Positions 25,601 through 39,400 of a stretch of 64,000 bases of DNA are shown piece after piece. The position numbers were made by a program, and so were the translations under genes. This DNA is from Heliopora coerulea (Eukaryota; Cnidaria; Anthozoa; Scleralcyonacea; Helioporidae), in contig JASJOG010000256.1 of assembly GCA_030142905.1 (NCBI GenBank), forward strand, positions 362,769 through 426,768. Direction: 5' to 3'. Positions within the stretch are counted from its first letter, which is position 1, and every line of letters begins with the position of its first letter. The notes below the pieces were generated by a model. The model worked only from the letters and a program-made list of their open reading frames with translations, made no database searches and was not told the origin of the DNA.

Positions 25601-28600
25601 GAATCGCTGTCACCAGAATAACTAGACGTTTTCCTTGATAAATTGTTCGCGGATTCACTACAAGACCATTCTATTGACTTTCTACAACGTTGAATATGCA
25701 AACACATTTACGTTACTTCCGTCAAATGATTCCACAAACTCGGCTCAGGCCCCGAGCCACTTTTTTTTTGGCCAAAGTTGATTTTGAAATGCTGTAATTT
25801 TCATGAAGAAGAGTAAAAAATGTAAAAAAAAACATTTTTCGTATAGAGGGTATTCCACGCCTCCAGAGAAGAGGAGGAGAAAAATTTGCTTCATGTCACC
25901 TTTAAAATGCCGTTAGATGTATAATAATTTAAGTACCGCAAATGTCTTAACACCTGTCATTATCGGCATGATTGCCTTTTTGTCACATCGACGATTTTCA
26001 AACGTGCAGACTTCATCAGGGCTGTGGGATCCCGTGACGGAGTCTAGCCTAACAAAACATGGAGCAAATCCTTTACCGGATGATTGTCAGGCATTTTGTT
26101 TTAGGCATGTAGTAGCTAGAGTACAGTCATTAACGATATGTCCTTGACTGGTTTGTTTTTTTTTCCATAGGTGACACTGGTTTTGATTTGGAAATTTTTT
26201 CTGGGGAGGAATACCAGCGTACCTTCCATTATCTTAAGATGTTTGATTGTGGAAAGAACTTGGACAATTTCACTTTTACACCATCGCAGCAAGCGGTCAC
26301 TGGAGATCCTGCTGATGCCTTAGAGATCATTATGAAGTATTTTTAACTTCAAGTATTTTTTTATTTGGAAAGAAATAATCTACGAGTTATTGCATATTCC
26401 AGTTAATCATTAAATAAATACCCTTGAATTGAACAGAGATCTTGAATCCGAAAAATAACCATATTAAGAATTTAAAATTGCTTCTACTTACTGTATGTTA
26501 AAGGTTTACTATCTCGGGAATTATGAAGAAATTGTGGTCATAAACTAACCCAAATATTAGGAAAGTCGGTATCTGTGAACGTTAACGTTTTATAAGGATA
26601 AAGAACAGAAAACTCAGCAAATAAGATCATAACTGGTGTGATGCACATAATAAAGGAGATAAAAAACAGTTCTTTTGTTTTGATACGGCCATCTGAGCTA
26701 TAAGGATTGTTTTAGAAATCTTGGAGTTTCCAAGTTTATTTTGAAGAAATATTTAATATGTGATGTAACGAGTTCATCAACGTAAAACACAGTAGCAAGG
26801 AAATATATTTCAAGGAAAATGTCTCGGTTCTTGGGAATGTCTATTACTGCTTGTCTGTAAGTCATGGCCTTTAATGTAATGTTTAAAAAACGTGCCGGAG
26901 TACTTTATCGGATTTAAAACATGAGCCGATAGCCGAGTGTTTTAGATCTGATAAAGCATGTACTGCTAGTTCTTTGAATGACTAAAAAAGCAAACCCTTA
27001 ATACGTTAATTAGCGAAGAAAGTTTGAAAATTAATGTTTTCTAAGCCAAGAAAATTGGAGGATAAAAGGAAGCATGTTTTTATCGCACATTAAAACACAA
27101 AACGGTTCTGATTTTCCTTTGTATTTTCCACATGAATTCTTATTGAGTTTTTTAAGTACATGAGTATGTGTGTATGTGGTCAATCAAGTAGATAGGCGGG
27201 TAGATAGGTAGGTAGGTAGATGTGCATGTAGATACGCAAGTGTATTATAGTATGTGAAGTAGCACTTTAAAGGTAGAAAAGATTTTGGTCATTCCGTATT
27301 AGAACTATGGAAATGCGAGTGTAAGTGTGGGCGAACGAGAAATTGTTGGAAAAATATGAACCCCAGAACACTAGTGTTATGACAACAACGTTGAGTTGTT
27401 TATGCCAGAATTAGCCGCCTGTGTTACTATAATCGTATGGGAACACGTAAGTGTTTTCTATCTCCTTGATAAAATAATCCCTAGAAAGAAAGCGCAGCTA
27501 TATATAAACTAAATGTACGTTCTCCTTGCCAGTGACAGACCAGTACTTATCCTTCGATTGAGCCATAGATACTCAGTTGTTAGCTGACCAGAGCATTCAC
27601 TTTCAAAGTACTATTTTATAAAATTTTATGTTTCTCTTGGAAAGGTACTGTGGAATAAAGGATCCGTCCTGGGCAGAGCTTCAACACTTCGTTAATTTCT
27701 TGAATACCCAACTTTGCGATGGTGATAAAAGCATCTTCTGTAACACAGATCTAGTTGGTGATCTTCTACAAGGATTTCGAACGTTCGTTGTTCGTTTCTT
27801 AATCCAGATGTCTCGGGTGAGGATATTGATAATATCTTTGGGATATCGTAAAACATACAAAACTAGCTAATCCAGTTACTTAAGTGATCACCATTTACTT
27901 GTCATAAGAAGTCCAAAATTTTTGTTTAATTGTGTGAAGCCGTTTGCGCTACGTCTGTTCATCAGTTGCTTCAATTTTCGATTTCCAGGACTTTGCTACT
28001 CGTTCCCTCGTTGACAGTGACTTCAGTGGAGAAGATGTTTTCAGGAATACAGATGAAGAAGATGAACTCCGTTCATTTCAAATAAGACGGCGATGGGAGC
28101 TCAGGTGGGTTGTATTTTTGTCCTATGTCACAGGAATCCTTTCATTTATTATTTTATAGATATTTTGCATAATGTTGTATCAACGTTAGAGTAGTTAATT
28201 TCTATGATTATTGTTTATTCACTAACAACGTCGATGGTTTTCGGATCTTTAATGAAGAATGGTTTCCGTAAATGAACAAGCCTAATTTTTTTATATGTCT
28301 TTCATTTCTTCTGCAGCCCTCATCCTTATATATTCTTCAATCAAGACCGCAACAGTATGACTTTCCTTGGGTTTCTTCTCAGCAAGAATGGAGACTTACT
28401 GAACCCCTCAAACAACGAGATTTTGGAACGACGCCTCATGAACCGGACTTTGCGAGGGCAACTAAAGCATCAGGGAGTCGACTTTGACAAAAACTACGAA
28501 TCTTGGAATAGGTGAGTTCACTTCGTTATGGAATATTAACTTATTACAATAGAGCCTAATATATTACATACGTTATTCTGAACTTCCACCCGTTTATGAA

Positions 28601-30433
28601 TAGCGCTGGTGGAATAAATTTGTTCAAAATGTTTATCTCGAAGATTAAGTGATTTCAGATTTTTCCGAGATTGTTTTCCGGATACTTTTCTGAATACTTT
28701 TCCGGATCTTCGGACAACTGGTCCGATGGAATAGAACAGAATAGTGAATTTTACTTCGAAACTTATAAACTTATATTTTCGTCTAAGAACTCATTTATAC
28801 GGCATATCTGATTGTCACTGTCGGAAATGAAACTTATGGATTTTTTTCGTGAGAGTCTTATGGTGTAACTACCTTATTTCAATAATAAATTAATTTTCCA
28901 GCAAAAATTTGAAATTAAGAAAATTTGGCAAATTTTTGTTCGGATTTTCTTTACAGTGGTGTTATCAAATTGCATGTAAATGTTTAGTAAAAGTAAATGT
29001 TTCATTTTTTCTTCTGGAAAAAGTCAGTTTGTTTAAAATTTCAGATGTACACCTCAAATGCTTTGAGATATTAACCGTTAAAATTAGCGCGGGCACTTTC
29101 CGTATCCGGCTTGTCGTATGAACTGTTACAGTGACTCGCGTCATCCATTTTCAGCACCGTATGCTGAAATGCATGGAGGAAACACCTGTTCGTATGCGCG
29201 TTTAAGTTCAAAGCAAGACATGCAATCACTTGAACATAAATGATAGTTTTGTACTGCACTTGTCCTAGGCTGTTCCATCACCGACACAAACTCTAATATA
29301 AGTTTAACGGGCAGGACAAGAGACACATGAAGATCTAAATATTCTGTCCTTCGTGATATCTGTCTGCTATGTAGTTTGCCAGAGCAACGTATTGAGTCAT
29401 TTCCCTGTACTCATTTCTTTCCTGATTTCCAAATATCCATCGTTTCCTCGCTATTGAACTATCCGACTGCCGGTTGGTTTTAACTCACGATCGTGGGTTA
29501 ATGGAAGATCGTCGGGAGTTAACCAGAACGTTCAAAATGTTTAAACTCGACCATGACAGCCTTCGTCTACTCTATACACTGTAAGCTGGTTAGGGATCAA
29601 CTCATGACTAACGTAAATACTGACTCGTGGCCCCTACTACTTTGATTGGCACTGACACAGTGCCTACTTTGCCAGCTGATAAACGGGGACTGCTTTCCCG
29701 GACCTTCATTCGTCGGCATATTTATATTATTATGCACATTTATAATTACCTGTCAGGATCCGACGATAAACGTCCCTTTTTTTTATTTATGAGATTATTC
29801 TGTAAATTATCCGACAAATTCTAATTTCCCTCGATCCTGTTCCTTAAGTTTATTTGTCTCTGTATAGACGCATCTAGGTTGAGGTTCATCTTGTCATAAT
29901 GTTTATGTCACAATTAAATTAATTTTTCTATTTTAATCTTTTTGCGCGAAATTTTATTTGTCACGACGCCTTCCTCCACATATATGATTTAAAGCGCAAT
30001 TTTTGAGTCTTCTCTATCGTAAGCTTTCTGATATAGAATTCCCATCCTGAACATTTTGTATTTCACTGATTCGTAAACTAAGTGCCTTTTTTATTTAAAG
30101 TAAACACATGTGGACGTTATTTTTAAAGGGAAACGCGGATTACGAATCTGTGTCGCGTGATGGGAATACCCACGGAACCTTTTTACGATCCAGATTCAAA
30201 CTACGAATTGACTACTGACAACGTTGAAAAGATTCTTGCAATTCACATGCGGTTCAGGTAAGTGAAATGTGCATTGATCAAGAGATGAGGTGAGATCATG
30301 TTTGTTGCGTGGCATGAACAAGTACGACATTTACTGTGGAAAAGCATGTCAGTGCCAAAAATTTTTTGAGAAAGACCAAAGATGAATGGTTTGAGTGAGC
30401 ATGCGAACAAGGCAGAGTAATGTAGAAAATAAT

Positions 30434-30474
<41 letters not shown>

Positions 30475-33400
30475 TTTTTCTTATTAACGGTATATTAACG
30501 AGGTGAAATTGAGAGAAGTACAGAGAGATGAGATGAGATGCGAGAGCAAGTCGGTGGACTAACGATCAGCGCCACAGATTTTAATAAGTTTTTCACTTAT
30601 TACCGGCGTACTTTGCAATAATTATTGGGACAGAGTTTTAGAATGGGAGGTAAAATTTCATGACGTTAATTTTCACGATAACCTTTTTTCGCAAGACCTT
30701 AATTTCGCAATTTTCTGTAATCGCAAAAATTAGTTGCAATAAGGTATGTATGAAGAGTAGCGCCCAGCATATTGTACGGAATAGAGGCATGACAAACTTG
30801 TAACTCTTAAGAATAATTTATTAAGGAACGGGGACTAACGTTTCGTTGCAGCGCGCAACATCATCGGAGTGAGACGAAAGGTAGGGTTACATCAATTATA
30901 TAGCGGACTAACTATGATTATATTAGTCCACTATATAATTGATGTAACCCTACCTATTGTCTCACTCTGATGATGTTGCGCGCTGCAACGAAACATTAGT
31001 CTCTGTTCCTTAATAAATTATTCTTATAAGTTACCAGTTTGTTATGCCTCTATTCTTTACAATATACTGAACATTACTCTTTATACTTCGTTTAAGTTTC
31101 CCGCCTGGTTTCTCTATTACCACGATTACAATGAGGTATATATTACTTAGATCTAGTGTCATTGCCTGGAAAAGTGTGTCCGAGATTAATTGCAATGCCA
31201 ACTATCGTATAAATCTAATTGAAAAATCTTAAAATTAGCAGCTAAGCAGACTATAGTCATGCCTCTCGTTAAACTCCCTGGCGTTTCTTTTGCAGTGTAG
31301 TTCATCATTGGAGTCAGTCCGAGGAATATCAGCATCGAGCGACTGCATCATGAGCTATTCAATACTCTATTTTTCTTGACTGCAAAGGAAATATGCTGTA
31401 AAGATAGCAGTAAGAACTCCATAAGCCAATCTGAAACTCAATTTTTTCTAAATATCTGAAAACCAGATTAGGCAGAAAAGTTTCGAGGAAGAAATAACTG
31501 GAGGAGAAGGAGGCAGATTGTTTCGGCCCAGCTTCAGTATGACGAGATTTAAATATATACATGGATTAGAGTATCTTTTGACCGATGATCTTGAAATTTA
31601 AGTTCGTCCTAGATGCAGATAACACCTGCTGCGCGTCTTGGCTGCTGCTAAAAGTAAATTACTCTTGAATTTTTAACAGGTGTGGAATTCCTGTGATCAT
31701 TATGGGTGAAACAGGATGTGGAAAGACGCGTCTTATACGATTTATGTGCGAACTTCAGGCTGGCCCACAACGGCACAAGAACATTTTACTCATGAAGGTA
31801 GATTTTTTAAATTTTTTTTTTATATTCCTGTTTCGGTTTTTCCATAAATTATTATCGTTAGTATTTCCATTGCATGGGCAGAAATTTTTGTTGAGTTAAA
31901 TGCCACAATACCTTTAATTGTTTCTAAACTAAAGTTGCTCGTAAATTTGAAAACTTTTTCACATTCATATTTTTCAAATGATGAGTGGTTAGTGTAGATC
32001 ACATAGTTTTATAAAACTTAGTTCATAACGTAATTCGTTCAAATTTATAAATGTAGTGATCCAAGATGTAGTATCAACTTTGATGTTCTCTTTTTAAATT
32101 CGCTTAAAATTATGTAAGAAAATTCATGCGTTGAAAATTTGTAGTGACCTAAGCATCGGTTAGAGATTGTCATGAACACAAATTGCAAGCCTGACAAGTT
32201 TTTGATAAATGATTGAGCCGAAATCGGAAGAATCTTTTGTCCTGGTTTTGTCATGGTAATGATGACGAGACACGATGAATTATGAAACACATTGTCACAG
32301 TCATTATAATTAGTTTAGTTTAAGTGAATCATTCTATTTCATATAACTGTTAAATCAACAGGTAATGTGGGCATTCCTTTCCTCGATACTAAGGAAGATA
32401 AATGATGTGGCAATAGGTTGCATTTTACCTAATTTTAGTTGTTTATATGGAACAAGTATCTTCTGTCTCCTTAATATTCGATTCTGATTTCGTCCCAAAA
32501 TATTAAGTTCTGTTGCGCTGTAACTGTTCAGGTGTATTCAAATAGAATTATATTCAATTCCCATGCAGAATGTAAACAATCAGTTTCATATTAGCCAAGA
32601 ATATAATATGGGCGGGGCGGCTATGTTAAGCCATATTTATTGGTACCAGATGATTAAGGTAGCTGGGCAAGTCTTAGATCGGTCTTCATTTTCGATACTA
32701 TTAACAAATAGTTCTTTACGGAATGATCATCTTACCAAATTACCTCACTATAACCTTCAAAATGGGTCTCGTAGTCGATCACAACCTCTATAAATGGCTT
32801 AATTCAAGGCTCCATTTGCTAGGATTACCAAACGAACACTAATGTTATGATTAGAAACGCAAATGCGTTCTCGATTCCCTCAATAATTATAAGAAAAAGT
32901 CAGTAAAAACGGTGCGGGCGCTCCAGTGCTACTATAAAAACAAGGCTGTTGCTTTGTTCAGTAGTTGTCTCCGTGGTCTGGTTGCTTCTAGCCATAAAAC
33001 TTTAATCACAACCCAAACTTTCATAAAAAAATTCTGTCGTGGAAAAGTAAGATCTGTTTTAGCTTTCATGCTCTGAGAAATGATTCTCAGCCTCCAACTA
33101 AAACAAAGCTTGCAATCTTAAGCGCTGTTTAACTAACCTAAGCAAGTGCACTAACTGCATGAATGCTTGTTTGTCAACATTCACCGCAATTGGCGTTTTT
33201 GAGTTGGCGTTTTTGCATCGCCTGTTGTATAGTTATTTGACTCCAAGTGAACGCCATGCTCAGTTTTAACTCCATAGATTTATGAAGCTATTTATGATAT
33301 AATTTCAGGTCCATGGAGGAACAAGCTATCAAGATATCGAAGATAAAGTGAAGGAAGCGGAGAGTTTAGCTTCCAAAAATGCCAAAAGAAACATCGACAC

Positions 33401-36400
33401 TGTTCTGTTTTTTGATGAAGCAAATACAACTCAGGCTATTGATCTTATCAAAGAAATCATGGTAGATAGAAAAGTGAACGGACGTCTTATTCAGTCCGAA
33501 GATTCTCGACTTCATTTTATTGCAGCGTGCAACCCTTACCGAAAGTACGTTACTCATTTTTCTCTACCTTTTCGTAACTTTAATTCCCTCGCCCACCGCG
33601 CGAAGCGCGGTGCGAGGGTACTAATCTTGACGTGCGTGGAGTCCATTTACACGCGTGGTGACTGGGGTGAAAAATTCTGCAGTGCGTATCTGTGTTTGTA
33701 TATAGGCATATATCCATGCATTCCGCACACTCAAGTATGTCGAGTGCAGAATTTGGAGACTGAGGTCAGGATTAAAGGCAGTGAACTCTATAAAAAGACT
33801 GGAACGATAACTCCTTATGCCCGGCCGTACGATTAGATGAAGCCAAAGTTCCCGCCGGTGAAGGGAGCCATGTACGTCTGAAGTGTGAAAAACACAGTAC
33901 AGTAGCCGACAAGGAAATTATCGATTTCTAGAAGCACAATTGTTTTAGAACACGTACTGATAAACCAGTATGTGTTAGACCAGTAAGTCTTTCTACAGAA
34001 GAAATTCTAACGACGAAAATGGATTGAAAGACGAATTATTTGCCAAATTAGAGCAGAATTTGACCTGAAACCTGTAGCAAAAGTGCAGATTTTTCTTGTT
34101 TTTCTTTATTTTACTTTGCGTTTCATACTTTGGTTTTCGAAGGTTTTCATATCAAAAATTACGGGGATTATTTTAATATCGTAGCTTTATCCTGTTCCAT
34201 TCTTGTAAACCCTAACCTAACATTTTTCAATGTGAACAATAACTTCGAAGTTGCAGTAATCTCCATAAAGTGTATTTTCGCATATTTTTTGTGTCAAAGT
34301 CGACAAATCTTTCTTTAAATGTTCTTGAAAATACTCTTGATTTTTAAACATGAATCACTGACCTATGTTCTTCATATTTATCCAAATACGGGCAGTTGTT
34401 GAAGACGAACCTTATATTTCACTGTATTTCTAGTCTTCATTGGTCGTGCATGTGTTCACATACTCTAAAATTCGAAGGCAGTTGGTTGCAAACCTTAAAG
34501 GATTTGATACGTTCGTCTATCCCTCGTTTAAAGATGTTTTTTACCTTAGATTACTTCCTTTTTCATGTTTTTTCTTACCCTGGTAAACAAAACAGGTTCG
34601 CACTAAATCACATCGACTTAAACCAGGTCAGCCAAAGATTAATCATTGATAAATCTGCAAATAACCCAAACCCAATCTTAAACCTTACCCTAACCATTAC
34701 TCTAGTCTAATCTGAAACTTGATCTACGTCTATCCCTAACATTTTCAAGTAAAATTGCAAATGTTGATAACCTGGTTTAGATCAATAATATCTTGTGTTT
34801 TTCTTAAAAGGGGACTGGTGAAACATGGAAAAACAATGAGGAGCAGTGATTTTGTAGTTTTACGAATTGAATTGTTGGTTTATTGTTTAGACTTAGAGTT
34901 GACGAGCCTGAAAACTAAGTTCGAGACAAGGTATAAGGTTGAACTAGCTGGATCTTTGGCTTAAAATTCTTAATCCCTCAGGACAGCGTTGAAAAATAAG
35001 ACTAACCTGAAAATTCCGCGCAGTTTCGAACTCAACTTTTGTTCTTTTTTGCCAAATAGTTCATCTTTTTCGCTATTGTAGGTCGCTAGAAACAGCTTTG
35101 ACAAAAAGCTGTATTATTGCGGTATGTACTGCATTCTTCATTATTTACCTGGCACATTTTTGCTTCAGTAAATTGAAGATTTAATCGTCATACATTTTCC
35201 ACTAACAAGACTTGGTTTGATGTACATGGCGGCCTCCATATCCCCAACTTTGGCTTCAAAATTCCATCTCGAGTTATCGTTCCAGTCTTTTTAAAGTTCA
35301 CTGGTTTGAGAATATTATTTTATTTCGTTCTTTTTTGATATGTTTGCACCTGTCTGGAGTTGTTTACAACATTTGAACACTAATGAGTGAACACGATAAC
35401 TGAACTTTTCAACGTGTAAATACGGAAGCAAGAAACGAAATGGCTTCCTTTAAACAGAATGCTTGGTAGTTGCGGCTGGTTTAGCTTCTTTAGGCCATCT
35501 TATTTACTGGACAATTCACGATTTGGATGTTGGAAAAGCAGTTTTCAAACTTAGCTCCAGAGAATTTACCCGACTTATTTTTTGGGGCCAAGCTTTGTTT
35601 TGGTTCTTCCCAATCAATTTCGACAAAAGCTAGGCATAAGGGAACTCTACCTGGCATTTATTTGCTGAACATTTGCTGAGCAACTCATTGTTTACGACAT
35701 TCTTCGCTGATGTTGAATGGATACTGATTTGTATGAATCGAGACTTTTCATGTTCTCGTAACGATGCACTTAGCTGTGCTACATAAATCACAGGTATGTC
35801 TAAATCTAGAAGCTTAGAAACACAGGTTTTGCAATCACAATGGTTCGTTAATCTTCCTTGCAGGCCATTGTTTTGAGCAGCTTTCGAAAATAGCTTCCCG
35901 ACATCATTCTTCCCTAAAGGGACACTTCTTGTTCCAAATATTATCTCTTTTTCGATATTCGACCAGCAACTGCTTTCTTCTGTATTTTAAAACTTGTCAA
36001 GAAAGTTTAAACTTGTCTTCATTCAGCAAAATTGCCGTTGAACCCTTTTGAGGTGCTCGTCAATACTTAGTTGAAAAGCCGTTAGAGTTGGGGGTTTATA
36101 CGCTTGGCCATTTTTCTTTTTTTCTTTTTCGAAAATAAACATAAGCAGGAGGTTTAACCGCGGAAAAGCTACGTTTTGTACTTCTCCCTTCTCATTATTC
36201 TTTCCACAAAAATTTTACCAGATTTTGTCGTATTTTGTTTTTACTTTGGTTTTGTATTTCCCGGTTTGTGGTCTGCAGTAAAATTTCAGAACTCGGTCAT
36301 GTTTTCTTTGTCGATTTTGTAATTTGTTTAATCTTCGTCATAAAAGTCTTATATTTCTGGATGGATAGTATAAATCTTTATAGTAGTATCTCCTAAACTT

Positions 36401-39400
36401 TTGTAATCAATTTTGAGACAACGTAGAATTCTTCAATTTTTTAATGACAAAACGTTAAAAAGCCTTTCAGTCATGAGCGGTCCCTAGACTAGTGTTGCTG
36501 TCCGACCTGTAACCTGCCGTGAGAACGGTCTGTTTTGAAGACAGACAGTCTGGCCATGTAATGAAAAATCTTACTTTGAGGCGAATTGAGTGAGAAGTGT
36601 AAATAGAAAACCACACGAAATACTACAAGCAAGCACCTGATGCAGGGTCTTGGTCCAAGCGTTCATTGTCTTAATTGTGAGAATAAATCTGTTAAGCCTG
36701 GTCTACACTAAGCAAAATAACGAGATAACGGGGTCACGCGAAAACAAAAGACACTCGGTTTATGTCGATAGTGTAAACTAGGTAACATAATGAAGGTAAA
36801 GTAGCATGACAATATGGAATTGAAGACGTGAGGAAAAAACTGATCTTTTTGTGTTGTAATGTTCATGTCCTTATGTCATTATGTCTCTACTGATAACTTC
36901 AGCATTTGTAATCCGTTAAAGTTCATTCTCACCAAACGTTTTAAAACAGAACTGAAAAATTTTAAATATAAATATGACGATTGGCAATTTACTTATAAAA
37001 AAATTTCCAGTTCTTGTTATTTTGTGACCGAATCGTTCAGGGCTTTTTATTTTTATACATATATATATATATATATATATATATGTATTATTTTTTTTTC
37101 ATTCACTCCTTCATTTATAACACGGATGATTTGCTTATCAAAGGTTAAAGTTTAGAGTTTTTGACAATTTTGATAAATTATCAATCTTATTCAAAGGGTG
37201 GGCGAGGTTTTGTTGCGTACATGTATTTCTAGTTTAGAACTGTTGACAGGTTTTAGGTATGTATAGTTCAACTTTCCGTCGGCAGTACACGTTTAAAATG
37301 TGTAATTTTTTAAGTCTGTACGAAAGTGATGGCAGTTTCATGAGCAAATCGACTGGGAGGTTTTTACATTTTTCAGACACTCGGAAGAAATGATTCACAA
37401 ACTTGAATCCGCTGGACTGGGATACCATGTCTCTGCAGACGAAACTGAACAGAAACTTGGTATGTATGCTGCTTCCGGAAGAGACAAAGTGGTCGTGGTT
37501 TTGGGATACCATATCGAATCTACTTATCTGTGTTGATAATTTTAACCCGTTTTTGTCTCAAATGAAAGATATGCTAAGATTTATTGTATTATGGATAACT
37601 TAGGCTTTAGTGGAAAGATACGCTGCAGTTGATATGGCTTATAATGATGTCTTGTTTCACAACTGTATGTTTTTGGGTTGTTTTTCGTTTTCGATATTTT
37701 TCGATATTTCACCAAATTTTCTTCAAGTAGCTGATTTTTTTTCAAGATGAAATACGCTGTACTTTTCCGTTTATTTGGTTTAACTGGTATATTTCTGGGA
37801 AATCAAAGTATTGAGCTTCAAACGAGCTTACTAAGAAACAGGTTATGTCTTTTAAGTTTGAAGGATTTAAAGAGTTTGATAGAACTTTGATTTCGTTTTG
37901 GTTGCTGTTTTGCTTTTGTTCCTTCAAAAGATGTAACTTAAATGTTTGTGCTCTACAGCCATGACAGGTTTTTGATCGAAATGTCAAATCTTATTTTCTG
38001 TTTTGAGTATTTTTATTTCACTTTTGTCGTTGTCCCGGAATTAACATGCTGCGTGCAACGCGCACAGAAGACATGAAGCTTTTACAGTTAAATCCCATGC
38101 AGAAAATTTGATCAGATGTTTGTGTTTTTGCCTTTTTTGTCAACTGTATTTAATTATTTGCTGGCTCTGCTTGATTAATTTAACTTGTCGTTGTTCCTAA
38201 TAATATAATTGCTCCTATTTCAGAATCATTCTCAGGGTATTATGAAACGAAAACTCGCCTCCAGTCCCTGTGAACTCGATAGCGCAACAGGTAGAACGGT
38301 GGACCGGTATCCCGAGTTCAAATCCCGCTCGAGTCAACTTTTTCAGTTGGCTTCGGCAGTGTAGGTTAATTGTGAAGTTTTCGTTTCATAATTGCTCCTA
38401 TTTTCACTGTTGCTATTGTTTGTACTATTATTCTATCTTGCTACTATTACTGCTGTTGTTTGTGCTGCTATCGCTGCTTTTGCTACTGCTATTGTTTCTG
38501 TCGTAGTTGTTGTCACTATTGATGTTATTTATGTTGTTGTTGTTGTTGTCGATGATGCTGTAATTGTTTTTATTTACAGGATCAATCCCTTTACGTCAGC
38601 TCGTTTATCGTGTTCATCCTCTTCCGGAAAGTATGAGGCCATTGGTTTGGGATTTCGGTCAGCTGACTGATCGTACAGAAGAACTGTACACGAAGCAGAT
38701 AGTACAGCGATACTTTGTCTCTCCTATCCAAATGGTAGATGACCTAAAATTCCGTATTACAACTAGATCGGATCTTATTTTCCTTCACAGTCACTTAGCG
38801 CGTACTCTTCACTCTTTATCCAACTTTTTAATGTAACCTTGGCTAACGCAAGCAATTTACTCTGGCTAACGTGACGATTTCACTCGTCAAGGCGAGACGT
38901 CCGGATTGGAAAGGGTTAACCCGTTCCAGTCCGAAACGTCTCCCCTCGTATATATTTCCTTATACATATAGATTAACCTTTTAAGCCTTGTTCTTATGTA
39001 AAAATTTTTTGAATTAGAAACTCGTGAACGAGGATCAGCGTCTAATATAAATAGGCATATCAACCTGCGATAAGAACGTTCGTTGGTAGTAACAAAGTTA
39101 TACCGGTGTTATAGGGATCGTACAATAGATTGTAGACAAGCATGTCATTGAAGAAAAATAAGTGAAAACCTTATTGTGACATATTTATTTAGCAACACCG
39201 CAGTGAATTACTGTTAGTATGTCATACTGGAATACATCATTGGGTAAAAACAAAGGCGTGACTGATAGAGGTGTGGGGCGTGGGACACCCCGAAAAATTG
39301 GTACAAAACCACCAAAAGCTCTGGAGAAATCGGGAAAAAGTCAATCGTGTTTGCGTTAATTCGGAAAAAATTCGGTCCAGCATAGTGGAATAAAGTCCGC

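Larger units (their letters stand above)
30748..31088. repeat. Large palindrome of about 340 bp with hammerhead-like motifs in both arms
   Basis: Arms of about 165 bp mirror each other around position 30918. Left TTATTAAGGAACGGGGACTA faces right TAGTCTCTGTTCCTTAATAA; left GGTAGGGTTACATCAATTAT faces right ATAATTGATGTAACCCTACC. It looks like two Penelope-type terminal repeats joined head to head, or a foldback element derived from them. No RT sequence adjoins. Intron 14. Confidence 0.85.
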
